Source: Ilyonectria destructans (taxonomy: Eukaryota > Ascomycota > Sordariomycetes > Hypocreales > Nectriaceae). Taken from it: a stretch of DNA of 64,000 bases. A program made the translations under genes and the position numbers. Each line of letters starts with the position of its first letter. Within the stretch, counting starts at the first letter, position 1. The stretch covers positions 372,001 to 436,000 of the forward strand of contig JAHEWK010000003.1 of the NCBI GenBank assembly GCA_020740775.1, in the 5' to 3' direction. Shown one piece after another: positions 32,567 through 44,092 of the stretch. The notes under the pieces were generated by a model, which did not search any database, was not told the origin of the DNA, and worked only from the letters and a program-made list of their open reading frames with translations.

Positions 32567-33690
32567 TATGGTTGCTGCCTGGTAGCGAGCTTTGGGTTCG
32601 TTACCATTGTGCTAATAATGTGGTCAATCCACAACCTTACGACCAATGTATCAATCTTGCTCCGTGATGTGCATCGGATGGACTTGATGGTCGGTGGGTT
32701 GGGAGTACGGGCGGAGGTGGCTATGAGGACTTTGAATTTCGAACCTCTATCGTCACTGTATTGACCAAAATCAATTCTTCCATAAGAAGCTCGCGAAGGC
32801 GAATTATTCAGGGTCAACAATAATAGGAAATGTCACATGAAAAGTCGAGACGCATGAAGACCCACCAAACATCGCCAGCTCACTGTTGTAACTGGCATTA
32901 ACAGTTTCATATCGCACTACGAGATAGCCTTCCAACTGCAGCCGGATACTTCCAGTGGACTAGGTCTTCATAAGACTCTAAATATCTAACTTTTCTAGCT
33001 TTCGGAATCGGGCTAGCCCGCATTAGGGATTTCCGGGATGCCTCCAAAGCTTGTGAGCTCAATAGACATTACGATCATCCAGACCAACAGGGGCATCGGG
33101 TCATCAGGTCATCTCAGGATCCACCCTTCACATACAAGACCAAAGAGAGGCGTGTGACCTTTTGTCAAGCCATAACCTGGACGTCTTACCACGAGACAAT
33201 ATATGATGCCGTGACATGCACACAGCAACTGCATTCTTTTCAATCAATTGGGTCAATGCAACGAGTGGGAGGTTTTGGAGCCAAGAAGCATGTCTCATTA
33301 GAAACAATATAGTAGAATTAATGTCAATGCGCGTGTTCCCTAAGGACTTGCCTAAACCAAGGCATGAGATTAAATGGTCCAGGGTAAGGCCTTGCTAATG
33401 CATGCAGACTATCTGCCTGGGGCGTCCAGTTGAGTCCTAGCAGAATCAACTTTCCTGTCTAATCTCCGTCTTTCTGTGACTAAATCCAGGTCGGCCTAAC
33501 AAGGCACTTCAACACAGATTAAGATCCAGTCGAGGGGGGCCTTTCTTTAAACATAATCATACTCATTTGATCACCCCAGGCACTTGGAAGGCCGAGGTAG
33601 ATTAATTAAAAATAGTCTAGTCTTGTAGCTTGCCATGATACAAAGTTTCCACGATTCTACCGACATATCGTTTTTCCCAATAAACGATAC
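32567..33690. other. Intergenic region, no gene seen
   Basis: About 1.1 kb. Open frames on both strands are short and unlike known proteins. It includes the convergent 3' ends of the hypothetical gene and the amino-acid permease. Confidence 0.45.
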
Positions 33691-35714
33691 TCAACAGAGA
33701 AAGCGGTAGACCCTTTTCCAACGTGGCCAAGTAAGCTGCTCATTCCGTTCTTGCTCAGTAAGTATGTGGACTCGGGAATACCGCCGACCCGTGGTAATGT
33801 CCATCTTGGCAATCCGGACGACCTGCGTCCGAAACCATAGTTTATGGGCGCCGTAGGATGCTAGGATAACAGGAAGCGCCATGGCTCGGAGGAAGAAAGC
33901 CTGAGCTCTAACGCCAGGCGCGTCTGATACGTCGAGAGGCCAGATGCCGATCCAAACCTGCCCGACAAGGATAATGGAAAAGCCAGTAAGTGCGAACCAG
34001 GACCCGGCCACGCCGACGGATGACCGAAATGGGAGCTGGTCTAAGGGGCGAGATGCATATGCCCAAGCTTTTCGAAATCGAATGTGGCAGAGACAGATGC
34101 TGCCCCAGGTAAAGAGCATGCATAGACTGCTAATTGAGAGGAGCCAGTTAAAGATGATGCCTGTTTCTGCCAGGTCCACCAGAAAAGCTAGGAGACCAAT
34201 CATACATGCAAGTACAATAGCTAGTAAAGGCCGGCCTTGTCGATCGATGTACGAGAATATTCGAGGGGCATGGGACTGTTCGGCGAGGGCGAGAAGGGTT
34301 CGAGAGGACCCATACACAGCAGAATTGCCAACTAGATTATGTTAGAATTTGCATACTCTGGAAGAGAGAGAGATACTTACCACTAATAACAGCGATTAGA
34401 ATGACGACATTCATAATGCTGGGTAGGACTCTAGTACCAGCGCTTTCGATGGCAATAACGAAGGGGCTTGCAAGCGCGGCTGAGGTACTCTTCGCGCCCA
34501 AAAGACGAGGGTCGGTATAAGGGACTAATAGTCCGATGAGTAATAACGAAACACAATAAAAGATCGAGATACGCCAGAAGACCTGTTTGATAGCTGACGG
34601 CAGGGACTTTCTGGGATTGGCAGCTTCGGCTGCAGCCAGGCCGATGAGCTCAGTTCCGGCAAAGGCAGCAGACGAATTGACTATGACAGTACAGAAACCC
34701 TTAAAGCCGTTGTTAAAGGCACCAGGGTCACGCCAGTACTGCCATCCCATGTAACCGCTGTCTGGGTGGCCACCGATGTTGATGACTGTGCCTAGTAAGC
34801 TGGGTTGATTTAGCAAACAGAATAAATATCGATAGACAATGAGGCTCACATAAAACCAATCACACCAGTGATCTTAATAATTGAGAAAATAAACTCTGCC
34901 TCGCCATAGGCCTTGACGCCGAAGAGGTTAATAATTGTGATTAAAGAAAGAAATATCGCAATTACGATGGCCTTGCTTAAATTTTCGTTCCAGTAGTTGA
35001 TTGTGTAGGCTCCTGCAAGAATCTCCATTGGTAGGACAAAGAGCCATTGCAGACAGTAGCTAATTGGATATCTTGTTAATTATTTTTCAACACATTGAAA
35101 TGATCTATCACTTGATATTTGATCGTCAGATAAGAGAATAGACTTACTTCCATCCCATGGCGAAGCCCCAAGAGGGATCAAGAAATCTGGTAGAAAAGGC
35201 GGAAAATGAACCAGCAATTGGAAATAGGACGCAGAGTTCTCCTAGTGACTGCATTGTACTGTATTGCAAGATACCATGGATTAAGAAGGACAGAAAGAGG
35301 CTGGCTGGTCCACCGGTGGAGAGGGAGTTGCCAGAGGCTACGAAGAGGCCGGTTCCTACGAGGGGCAGTTAGCATCAGAGAGCATATACCGCCTTCCATC
35401 TGACGCTTACCAATAGCGCCTCCAAATGCTATCATCTGCAAGTGTCGTCCCTTCAGTTCCCTCGCAAGAAGCGTGTTGGCCGTTTTGATGTTGGCGGCGC
35501 CCAAGTCGTAGTCACGGCTCCCGGTGACGGCGGTTATGGCTGGAGGGAGAGTCTGCTTGTACGGAGCGTTCTGAAACCTCCTAGGCAGTTTCTCGGCGCG
35601 TCGGAACCCGTCCACCCAGCCCTCCGGCTCGGACCGGGAGGATTGCTTGGTCATGACATCCCAATTGTCGCCATGGTCCCGTCCAACCGCGCTGGCTCGC
35701 CTCATGTCGCTCAT
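33691..35714 (-). CDS. Amino-acid permease (AAT/YAT family)
   Basis: Plasma-membrane amino-acid:proton symporter. At least five exons; the start is the ATG at 35714, with another in-frame ATG about 20 codons later. The cytosolic N-terminus precedes 'RHLQMIAFGGAIG' joined by splicing to 'TGLFVASG', the family's first-helix signature. Later landmarks are 'GPASLFLSFLI', 'AGSFSAFSTRFLDPSWGFAMGW', 'GVKAYGEAEFIFSIIKI', 'NSSAAFAGTELIGLAAAEAANPRKSLP' and 'YGSSRTLLALAEQ'. About twelve hydrophobic segments are visible, as usual for the family. No frameshift is apparent. The substrate range cannot be told from sequence. It sits between two synthetase relics but looks functional. Confidence 0.92.
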
Positions 35715-37260
35715 CCGACCGGTGTTGACATCAAAGGTGAGGAGGTTACTACCCTTTGCTATGGGCAGTGGCGACTGGTATCACGTTCGGAGATGATGAA
35801 GAACGAAGGGAACGTGTGAAGTTCAGGGATGGACGGTTCTTGAATCACATTTAAGACAGCCACAGGCGTGGCGCAAGGGCTACGCTTTTTCAGGCATGGT
35901 CTGGCAGGGGAAAGCTTTTGCCGAACTCTAATAGCGTGACACGAGTCAGGGAGAGTTTGAGGCGTTTTCATCGATGGCATGACAGCAAAAGCAAAAGGGC
36001 GCGAACGTGATCTTGGATATGGGCGGAGCGAGTACGGAGTAGTCTATCGAGGGGCGGCCACAGGAGCGATGACACTGTAGATGACCGCAGCGGCCCGCAA
36101 CCAAATCTTTGCGTACGACCCTGCACGCGCAGTCAGAGCCCACGATTCCAGCCCCTCGGACGGGATGGACGGCTCCTTTAGCGTCGATCCAGTTCTAACT
36201 CCCAAGAAGTTAGACTGAAATCACTGAATCGTCTTATCAGGTCGGTGCGCGAGATCGCCCCATGCCAGACGCAATTCTTTCCCCTGTCCAAAGTGAATTT
36301 GGCCTAGCCCACGATAACTTTGCCACAGACTCAGGCTCAGGGGTTTCGGAAGGATAACGATAAACGAAATCATCCCACCACCGAAATGAAGATAGGGGAC
36401 CCAAAGCAGGTGTTCTATTTCTTTATCGTCGTCGTAGCACAGACATCTCTCAGCGCCCGCCCTGTTACTTATGGTCGGTGTTGTCGCATTCTTCGCCAAC
36501 GGGCGGTCCATTATCTAGGCCTCGCTTATTAGCTCGCTGATCTATCCGCAAAATAACCGTCCCCATCGCTTCGTAGCCCACCAGCTGGCATGGGCTGATG
36601 GCATGGATACTCTCATCGTAGAACCTGTCAGCTCGGATCTGACCGGTCCCTGGGCTGACAGGTACGCTAGGAACGGGGCGTGTTTGCGTGAGTGCCGATA
36701 CCGTCAGCGTCTCATCTTCAAAGAAGTAGGCCGCTCTAGGAAGGATCCTGGTTGCTCGTTCTGCCGGGTCCGGCAAAGTGGAATATCTTGCAGCCCGGCA
36801 GGCCCGCTTGGACCTCTTGCTTGCCTCGGCTTTGATCCACTAGAGCCGGGGAAAGAGACCATGCAGCATTGGCGACGGCAAATGGAAGCCTTGCGCATCC
36901 CGAGATACCGGGCATGGCGACTAGCACAGTCCGACTCGAAGGACTGGGGAGCCGCGCCGTCGACCATAGATGATTGCCATGAACGATGAACTGTACGACA
37001 ACATGACTCTGCCGAGCACATTTTACTTGGGCCTTCATTGTGGCGCCTGGCAGCATAGAGGGCAAGTTCGCCGTGTTCAAAAAGTCTTCAAATATCGCTT
37101 GTTTACGAATGTCAATAACCAACTCGCCAAACAGTCGGCTAGATCTGCTCCGCTGTCGTGCTTCGATCTGCTAGTGAGGTTCATCGGTGGACCAAGCACC
37201 ATCGCGCCGGATGGATAGCTCCAGCTCCTTCTGAAGCTTAATGAATCGCCCTACAAGTTT
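35715..37260. other. Intergenic region, no gene seen
   Basis: About 1.5 kb between the permease start and the adenylation-domain relic. Several overlapping open frames of 60-130 codons exist on both strands but none resembles a known protein or shows splice-supported extension. The left part should be the permease promoter. Confidence 0.4.
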
Positions 37261-37264
37261 AGGG

Positions 37265-38345
37265 TATTTCTTATTCAGCTCAAGGGCATCCACGCGCATC
37301 CCTACTAGCGGGCCAGTTCGTAACCGCGCTGGGTTTCGCTGAATGTGGCGGCAGTCTTTTCAGGTTCGTTGTGGTAACCATGACCAACAAGAGGCCCCTC
37401 AAGTAGGAGCTCACCGATACACCCGAGTGGGAGTAGACGGTTGTGGTCTTCATGGTCCACCACCCACGTAATACTCCGGCTCCTCTTTCAATGCCAATCG
37501 CATCTTCTGGAGTGGACGGATTGTCATTGATGAGACTCACCGGAGTGCACTCACTTGGTCCATAGATGGTAAATACCTGTCTCGCGCCCCACCATTGTTC
37601 AATGTCTTTCACGCGGATCGCCGCTCCACCCAAGATCATGGACTTCAAAGTACGCACCTGGTTTGGCGATAGCAGCTGAGAAACAGAAGGTGTTGGGAAT
37701 ACCGCATTGGCCCTCAAAGCAGTTATGCTTCTAGCCAGGTTATTTTGTGGTCATCTTCTGTCGGGACGCAAAGGCATTCACCTGCAGCAAACACCGTAAA
37801 GGTATTCAAGATGGCTCCATTGACGCTGTCTGTGGAAAAGCCATAGAGTTTTAATTTATTCGTGAAGCCAAAGCCCTTGACTTGGTGGCGTACAGCCGAA
37901 GCGGAACTTCCCTGGTCGATGCTGACCCCCTTGGGCATTCCAGTACTACCGGACGGGAAAACGATGTACGTGGTGGAGTCCAGACTGGGACCAGTGCAGC
38001 GTTGCTGAGTTCCATCATCAGATAGTTTCGAGGAGGATTCGGCGCTTACTGTCTGAACATTGTTGCTCAATCTTGAGCTGATTTGTTGGTTGACAGGTCA
38101 AGACAGAATGAGACTGGCGCTGACTTGTTGAATGATGGCCTGGAGTCGCTGTTCTGGAAGAGACGGGCCAAGAAATGTAAAGGTTCCGCCGGCTTTCGTT
38201 ATAACAAGCATCGCGACAGTAGCCCACATCGACTTCTCAAAGCAAAGAGGCACCAGTTTGTCTTTTGCCACGCCCAAGTCAACAAGCTGGTAAGCTAACC
38301 TCGTGACAAGCCGATCCAACTCGTTGTAGGTGAGCTCCCCGCCTC
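37265..38345 (-). pseudogene. Broken NRPS adenylation domain
   Basis: Remains of an adenylation domain in three frames. The N-terminal part near 38,320-38,110 has 'RLAYQLVDLGVAKDKLVPLCFEKS' and 'VITKAGGTF'; then the core 'TYIVFPSGSTGMPKGV' near 37,950, where the family has a Thr-Ser-Gly-rich loop; then shifted pieces toward 37,500 ('IYGPSECTP') and 37,350 ('GELLLEGPLVG', 'GYHNEPEKTAATF'). At least two frameshifts and a stop break it. There is no condensation domain next to it. It is on the opposite strand from the relic at 29-31 kb, 6 kb away, so it could be part of the same former gene after rearrangement or a separate one. Confidence 0.8.
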
Positions 38346-38584
38346 AGGAGCAAATTGCTGGAGCGTCAGACAGTTTTTTTTAGCCAGACCTATCCTATTC
38401 CTGCACCGATTATTGAGATCCTACCGGTGTCAGTGACCCTGCCAGGCCGAAAAGGTTCCGACTTACCCTACAGCACGACCGCATCACGTGATCATCTGCA
38501 AAACTTTTACTTCCCCGCTCCCACCCAGGAACTCACCCTGTACCGCTGAACGTCAACAGCCGAACGAGTTCACTCACCGAAATC
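38346..38584. promoter_or_regulatory. Promoter of the RNA-binding protein gene
   Basis: The 239 bp lie between the end of the adenylation relic and the start of the RRM gene. The relic's lost 5' end abuts this promoter, so the gene's regulatory region is compact. Confidence 0.35.
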
Positions 38585-39538
38585 ATGTCTGCTGACCAAC
38601 CTGTGGCCATTGCGGAAGGCCGGCGTATTTATCTTGGAAATCTTCTGTATAATGTGAGGCCTACCGAGATTGAGGAAATGCTGATAGCCAACGGTTTTGG
38701 ATCGTTCGAGCATATTCACATCTCTGTTGATCCAGTCAGCGCAAGGAACCCCGGTTACTGTTTTGTTGATTTTCTACAACGAGAGGACGCCGAGCGAGCT
38801 ATCCAGTCTCTCGCTGCCAGCATTGGCAACCGAGCAGTAAAAGTCGGACCATGCAACCCCAAGCAAAGCTCTCGCCCCCGATACGGACAAGAGGCTCAGA
38901 CTTTCCAGCGATGGGGCGACTGGGAAGGCTCAAGCACGAAAGACACGCGCAATACACGCCCCAACAACTATTCAGAAAGCCGCCAGCAAGGTCCCCGTGC
39001 AGCATTAAATCACTTCCGAGACCTTGTTGACGGCCCGGCTGAGCGGCGGATATATATTGGAGGGTTGCCCAAGATGATAAGCCAGTCGCAGCACCAGCTG
39101 GACATGGAAAAGATACTAGCTGGTTTCAACCCGTAAGTGTGGCGTTGGTTTTCATCATAAGTTTGTTCTCCTCGGGCTTGTTGTGACTGACACACGTGGT
39201 TGTCCAGGGTTGCCGTTGGAAAGCGCATTACACCGCATGAAAGTTCAAGAGAGAGGGCTGGAAATCACTACTACTGTTTTGTAGACTTTGGGACTGCAGA
39301 GGAAGCGGCTGCTGCCATTGAGGCATTGGATGAGAGTCCCTTGGACTCGGGAGACCAGCTTCGTGTGAAACTTGCAGGCCGTATTCCGCCAAGTCTCAAG
39401 AGCCGTGGAGAACACGGTGGCAATCCGCAGCTGTCGAACAATTCGGGACCCGGAGAGAGGTCCTCGGCAGGACGAAGCTCTCAGCCAACTCCAGCTCCGA
39501 GAGCCATGGCATCGAGCAACTGGCGGAGGGCAGAGTAG
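38585..39538 (+). CDS. RNA-binding protein with two RRM domains
   Basis: Two exons (38585-39132 and 39208-39538) encode 292 residues. RRM 1 runs from about residue 14 to 90, with RNP2 'RIYLGNLLYN' and RNP1 'NPGYCFVDF'. RRM 2 starts near residue 150 with RNP2 'RRIYIGGLPK' and has RNP1 'HYYCFVDF' in the second exon after the intron. The linker is rich in Ser, Arg, Gln and Asn, and the tail is Ser/Gly/Pro-rich and probably disordered. The role in mRNA or rRNA handling is not identifiable. The sequence looks intact and of normal codon use. Confidence 0.92.
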
Positions 39539-40809
39539 GAAAACTCGGGATATCATTAGGCGCTAGGGGATACATTTACCTCGAGTCCGGCTGGCAGGAT
39601 CAAAGGGGAATAAGAGACGGGTCTCGGTCTCAATTGTTACGGAATTACGGTCTCGGTCCCAACTGTCACGGAGTTTTCCTTTTAACAAAGTGAAGCTTGT
39701 AATAAACCAGACCCTAGAGAAACTGGACAAAAGTTTGAAAATCTAGTAAAGTCCGGGATTCCTCCTCATTTCTCTATGCATGCAGTTATCTTGCTAGCAC
39801 TATACTGGATACTACATGATTCTGAACAAAGGTAACACGAAGCCATACAGAGTTCTATCTCGACTCTTCTTTGATGTAAACAACGTTTTACGTTGTTCCG
39901 TTCTCCTGTCTCTGTCCGCGATCTGCTGACCGCCGAACCCGATCAGCCGTTGCCTCGACTACTTCGTAGTCAATTCGCCCGAAAGTTTTCCCATCCAAAC
40001 AATTGTCCTCCTTACTATCAGACGACAAATCCGCCCGTCGGGGAAGTGACGTTTTCTTGCTTTACCCCGGCCGCTAGCGCTAGTTCGCAACACAGGTCAG
40101 ATGCACTTCCCCAACCTCGTTTCCGGCAGCGTGGCTGACACGATGCTACGTGACTTGCCCGCTTCAAAAGGGAAATATTGGCCACGGCGTCCCACGGCCT
40201 AACGACGAATCAGCGTCTCATAAAGCCGCACCTGAGGCATGATTTGGTACCTAGCGGCGTCGGGGATGCGGGGATGGGATGGGGACCCCAGGTTGCCCAC
40301 GGAGCCTCGGGTCGTGATGGGTCGTGATGAGGCCTCGCTCTGGCTTCTTACTTGCGCGGCTACAAACTGAAGAAAAGGCGGAAAGCCTAATCCCGGCGGC
40401 CTGGAATTCTTCAGACTGCGCTTGGCAGGGGTGGCTAGCTCGTTAGGACTAGCGTTCTTGCTGCTCTTACTTCAGACCGAGAGGCTAACCCGCGAAGGCA
40501 AGCTTAGGCCGCTCAGTCTCGGTGTGCGATAAAAGCAGCGAGCCTCCGGAACGCATCGACCGAAGCCATACCCGAGTTAGCTTAGATAATCATCTAGCTT
40601 AACGACTGGAAGCGCTGCAATCATATCGCTTCGTCTGATCCAAATGTGGATAGTGCAGATATCCCCGGCTTCGTGGTTTTAACTTGCAGGCACGTGCTTG
40701 GCTCTATATATTCCATCCAAGTCCCCATGTTGTTGATCGACACTCTGGTCTCTGCATCTCAGAAGCTTATCAACCATCGATCACACGCAACTCGTGTGTC
40801 GAAACGAAG
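39539..40809. other. Intergenic region, promoter of the sugar transporter
   Basis: About 1.3 kb with no recognised gene. The part around 40,240-40,330 is rich in GGGGAC and GGGATGGG runs; the segment before 40,810 contains a TATATA (near 40,706) and a CA-rich leader. Confidence 0.4.
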
Positions 40810-42471
40810 ATGATTGCTCCTAAGACCTACCAGGTATGGCGAGAAATCCACACCCTCAGGCCGAAGCTGTTGCTAACAGTTCCCAGTTCCTCGTCGGCGT
40901 CTTCGCCTCTCTTGGATCATTCAACTACGGTTATGATCTCGGTGTCATCGGCGGCAGCGTTGCCGCAGATTCCTTCATAGCGGAATTTCATCCTAATGCA
41001 GATGAAGTGTACGTGCTCGGATGGAACTACTTTCACCTACTTCCCTGCTAACATACTCGTAGCGGTGCTGTCGTGTCCCTCTTCACTGGAGGTGGATTTT
41101 TCGGAGCTGCGGCAGCTGGTCCCCTAGGTGACATCCTGGGTCGAAGATACGCCATCATGATTGGCGCCATCATTTTCTGCCTCGGCGGTGCCTTGCAAGC
41201 AGCAGGCCAGAGTCTGTCTTTCTTCTACGCCGGTCGAGCTGTAGCTGGACTGGGTGTTGGCATCCTCGTCATGATCGTGCCCATGTACCAGGCCGAAATT
41301 GCTCATCCTTCTATTCGAGGCCGAGTCACTGGCCTGCAGCAACTGATGCTTGGTATTGGAGCCACTTTTGCTAGTAAGTTGTGACGAGTGCGTCATCTAG
41401 ACCAAACGACTAACCTTTTACCCAGCATGGACTGTTTACGGCACTAACAAGAACTACCACACGAGTGAGCAGTGGCGTATCCCTCTTGGTCTCCAGATCA
41501 TCCCCGCTGGCATTCTTGCGCTCATGATCCTCCTCTTCCCGGAATCTCCTCGATGGTTGATTGACCACGGCAAGGAAGAGGAGGGACTCACCACTTTGGC
41601 CAAGCTTCACGCCAATGGAAATGAAAGCGACCCCTGGGTTCAGGCCGAGTATTTCCAAATCCAATCAGCTATTGCTCACGAGCACGAGCATGCGGCAAAA
41701 GGCTACAAGGATCTATTCACCGATCGTTCCAGCTTCCGACGACTTTTTCTGGTCACCGCCCTCCAGGCTTCAGTTCAAATGACCGGTGTGTCTGCCATCC
41801 AATACTTCTCTCCGGCTATCTATAGGACAATGGGCATCGGAACCACAGAGGCATTGAAGTACCAAGCTATTAGCAACGTCCTCTCTGTCGTTGCTCAGCT
41901 CTGCACGGTCCTGTTCATCGACAAACTGGGTCGCCGCTGGCCTCTCATTATGGGCAACGCAATCAACTGTCTTTGCTTCGTCATTGTCACTGCAGCCATC
42001 GCCAGTTTCCCTAAGGTTTCCTTGCCGGTTAAGAACCAACTCGGCTGGCTCTTCATCGTTACCAACTGGTTCTACCAAGTCAGTTTCTCATTCACCTGCG
42101 GCTCTCTATCATGGATCATTCCCGCCGAGGTGTTTGACACCAAGACTCGCTCCAAGGGTATTTCTATCGGTGTCATGGTCTCCTTCGCTTTCAACACCAT
42201 GATTGGACAGATTACCGCACCCGCGATCAACAACATTGGCTGGAGGTACTTCCTGCTGTTTGTGGTGTGCAATGCCACAAACGCCATCTTCTTCTGGGCG
42301 TTCATGCCGGAGACGAAATTGCTGCCGCTTGAGGAGATGAACGAGTTGTTCTCGAGCACGTCTTGGTTTGTGCCAGGTACCACGCGAAAGCATGTCAGCG
42401 ATTTGGATGCTAGGGTTGAGGAAGCCAAGTCACAGAAGGAGGATATGGCGGGAGTTGAGACTATTAACTAG
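40810..42471 (+). CDS. MFS sugar transporter
   Basis: Plasma-membrane hexose-type carrier of the sugar porter family. Four exons are inferred: 40810-40833, 40887 to about 41009, about 41063-41373, and about 41427-42471. The first encodes only eight residues (MIAPKTYQ). Motifs: 'GSFNYGYDLGVIGG' in helix 1, 'GPLGDILGRRYA' (the D-R-x-G-R-R loop), 'AGLGVGILVMIVPMYQAEIAHPSIRGR', 'FPESPRWLIDHG' and 'DKLGRRWPLIMG', and near the end 'FMPETKLLPLEEMNELF' (PETKGxxLE family signature). The usual twelve helices are present. The substrate is not evident. Confidence 0.93.
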
Positions 42472-42996
42472 TCTAACACGGCTCGCATTATCCTTTCATA
42501 ACCTGGAGACCTTAAGAACTCAGGCTTAGTGAACTGTCGCAACAGTCACCTTAACTAGCAAAATAATTAATTCATCATGGCATTGAGCCTGGTCACCGTA
42601 CGCGGGGACAGGCGGTGCATAATGATCTTATCAAACCTCTCTCGCCTCTTCGAGTTCAAGTCAGACCTCATGTTCCTTAATGTCTCCGTCGGTGCCTCCT
42701 TGCTAATCCTATTATGAAAAACGCACCCAGTCGCCTGGAGCAGGTTCATAATGTGGTGTCTTTGGGGACATTATTGCTGAACGACCGAGTTCCCACTTGT
42801 ACGGCCGGCCTTCAACGTCCCACTCATGTGTGCTAAATCACACCACTATCATAGTGGCTTTGCACGATTATCCATTATACACGGGGTCAAGGTTGCCAAG
42901 AGAATGACCAGAACATTCGCAAGAGCGATGGCTAACGTTCCCGGATGCCACTTGGGCACTAATTATGTCCCACCATTTGTTGCAAAGCATAGTACA
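42472..42996. other. Intergenic spacer
   Basis: The 525 bp between the sugar transporter and the tRNA trailer duplication show no supported gene. Confidence 0.45.
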
Positions 42997-43104
42997 TTGT
43001 GAGACGGCTGAGTTATGAAATTAGAAAATATTGCAAAAAAAGAGAGGTCATGTTGTGAGATAGCTGATGCTATGAAAAAGGAAATCATAGCAAAAAGAGA
43101 GGTC
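42997..43104. repeat. Imperfect direct repeat of the tRNA-Gln 3' flank
   Basis: Two adjacent copies of about 52 bp, 42997-43049 and 43053-43104, both beginning TTGTGAGA and ending AAAAGAGAGGTC. The second copy contains the tRNA's poly-T terminator (on the minus strand) and its last few bases; the first copy carries the same terminator and end without a tRNA. Copies differ by several substitutions and one indel, so the duplication is not very recent. Confidence 0.8.
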
Positions 43105-43171
43105 TCGGGGGGAGTCGAACCCTCGCTGGCGGAATCAGAATCCGCAGTCATAACCGTTAGACCACGAAACC
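43100..43171 (-). tRNA. tRNA-Gln (anticodon CUG)
   Basis: A 72-nt gene without intron that reads CAG codons. The acceptor arms GGTTTCG and CGAGACC pair over seven bases. The anticodon stem GCGGA/TCCGC encloses the loop TTCTGAT with anticodon CTG (43136-43138 on the plus strand), and the T-loop is GGTTCGACTC. The A box (TGGTCTAACGG) and B box (GGTTCGACTC) for RNA polymerase III are present. A run of five T follows within a few bases of the 3' end. Confidence 0.97.
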
Positions 43172-44092
43172 ATGGAATTGTTGATGCGGGCCACGAATTT
43201 TGGCTTCTGTAGTTTCACTCGCCCCACACTCGCCATTCCGAAACATGGGGAAGAAGCCGAACGTAAATGTAGAAAAAGAAAGAAACTCTCCCAAGGACAG
43301 AAGCCTATCATCACTTCGTCACCATGAAACTGAAATGGAAGAAACAGAAGACAGCTAGGCATCCAGTGTATGGTGCTAGGTGACCTCTGATGGCTTGATC
43401 CGGTACGTCTCATTTCATCATACTATGTCGCGGGAGATCCATTCAGTGCAGACTGAGCACAGGAATATCACAATAACCCCCGACAGTGCCAACTGTTGAG
43501 GTGTGACGACTGAAAGGCCCCGGAGGACAGAGCCCGGAGAAGCGGGAATAGACGCTAATGGGTGTAGTCATGCTGGCATAGCTAACGGTCCCGACTTAGG
43601 CACAATACCCGGCAACGAGTTGGCGTGTTCAGCGCGTGCAGAACATGCGAGAGAACTGTATTCGGTCGGATGCATTGGAGAGAGGGTCAAGATCGAGGGC
43701 TATAGCTGTCATTGGACTAGATGGGCTACGTGATGGAGGTAGTTACCGTGGAGCCGAAGGCGACGGGCGACGGGCGACGGAGAGAAGATGGGCGCATCGG
43801 TGACTACTAATTAAGGTCAAGGTGAAATTACTCAGCCATGTCGCCTCGGCGACGCAGAGCAGTGGTGATGAACTCAAGGGCAGTGCGGGAGATTGGCCAG
43901 GCAGATAAATTATTCAAAGCGCACACTTTGACGTTGCCTCCATTATAATCGCTACTCTTGAGTGGATATTGTACCGAAAGCTGCTGTCTTCTAATACATT
44001 TCTAACAAGAACAATTCGTCTTCTCTACAAAGAACCCCATACGCCAAAACGCCAAAAGCAAGTCATAAAGTCGTTCAGGGGGTATCCGCATA
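43172..44092. other. Intergenic region, no gene seen
   Basis: About 0.9 kb between the tRNA and the sulfate permease. An open frame at 43,503-43,733 has no recognisable content. There is a GA-rich stretch (GGCGACGGGCGACGG) near 43,760. Confidence 0.4.

Noticed and set aside
36221..37218. Several open frames of 60-130 codons between the permease and the adenylation relic
   Set aside because: None has a recognisable motif, a convincing splice extension or unique strand support.
43503..43733. Plus-strand frame of 76 codons downstream of the tRNA
   Set aside because: No recognisable family and no supporting signals; treated as chance.
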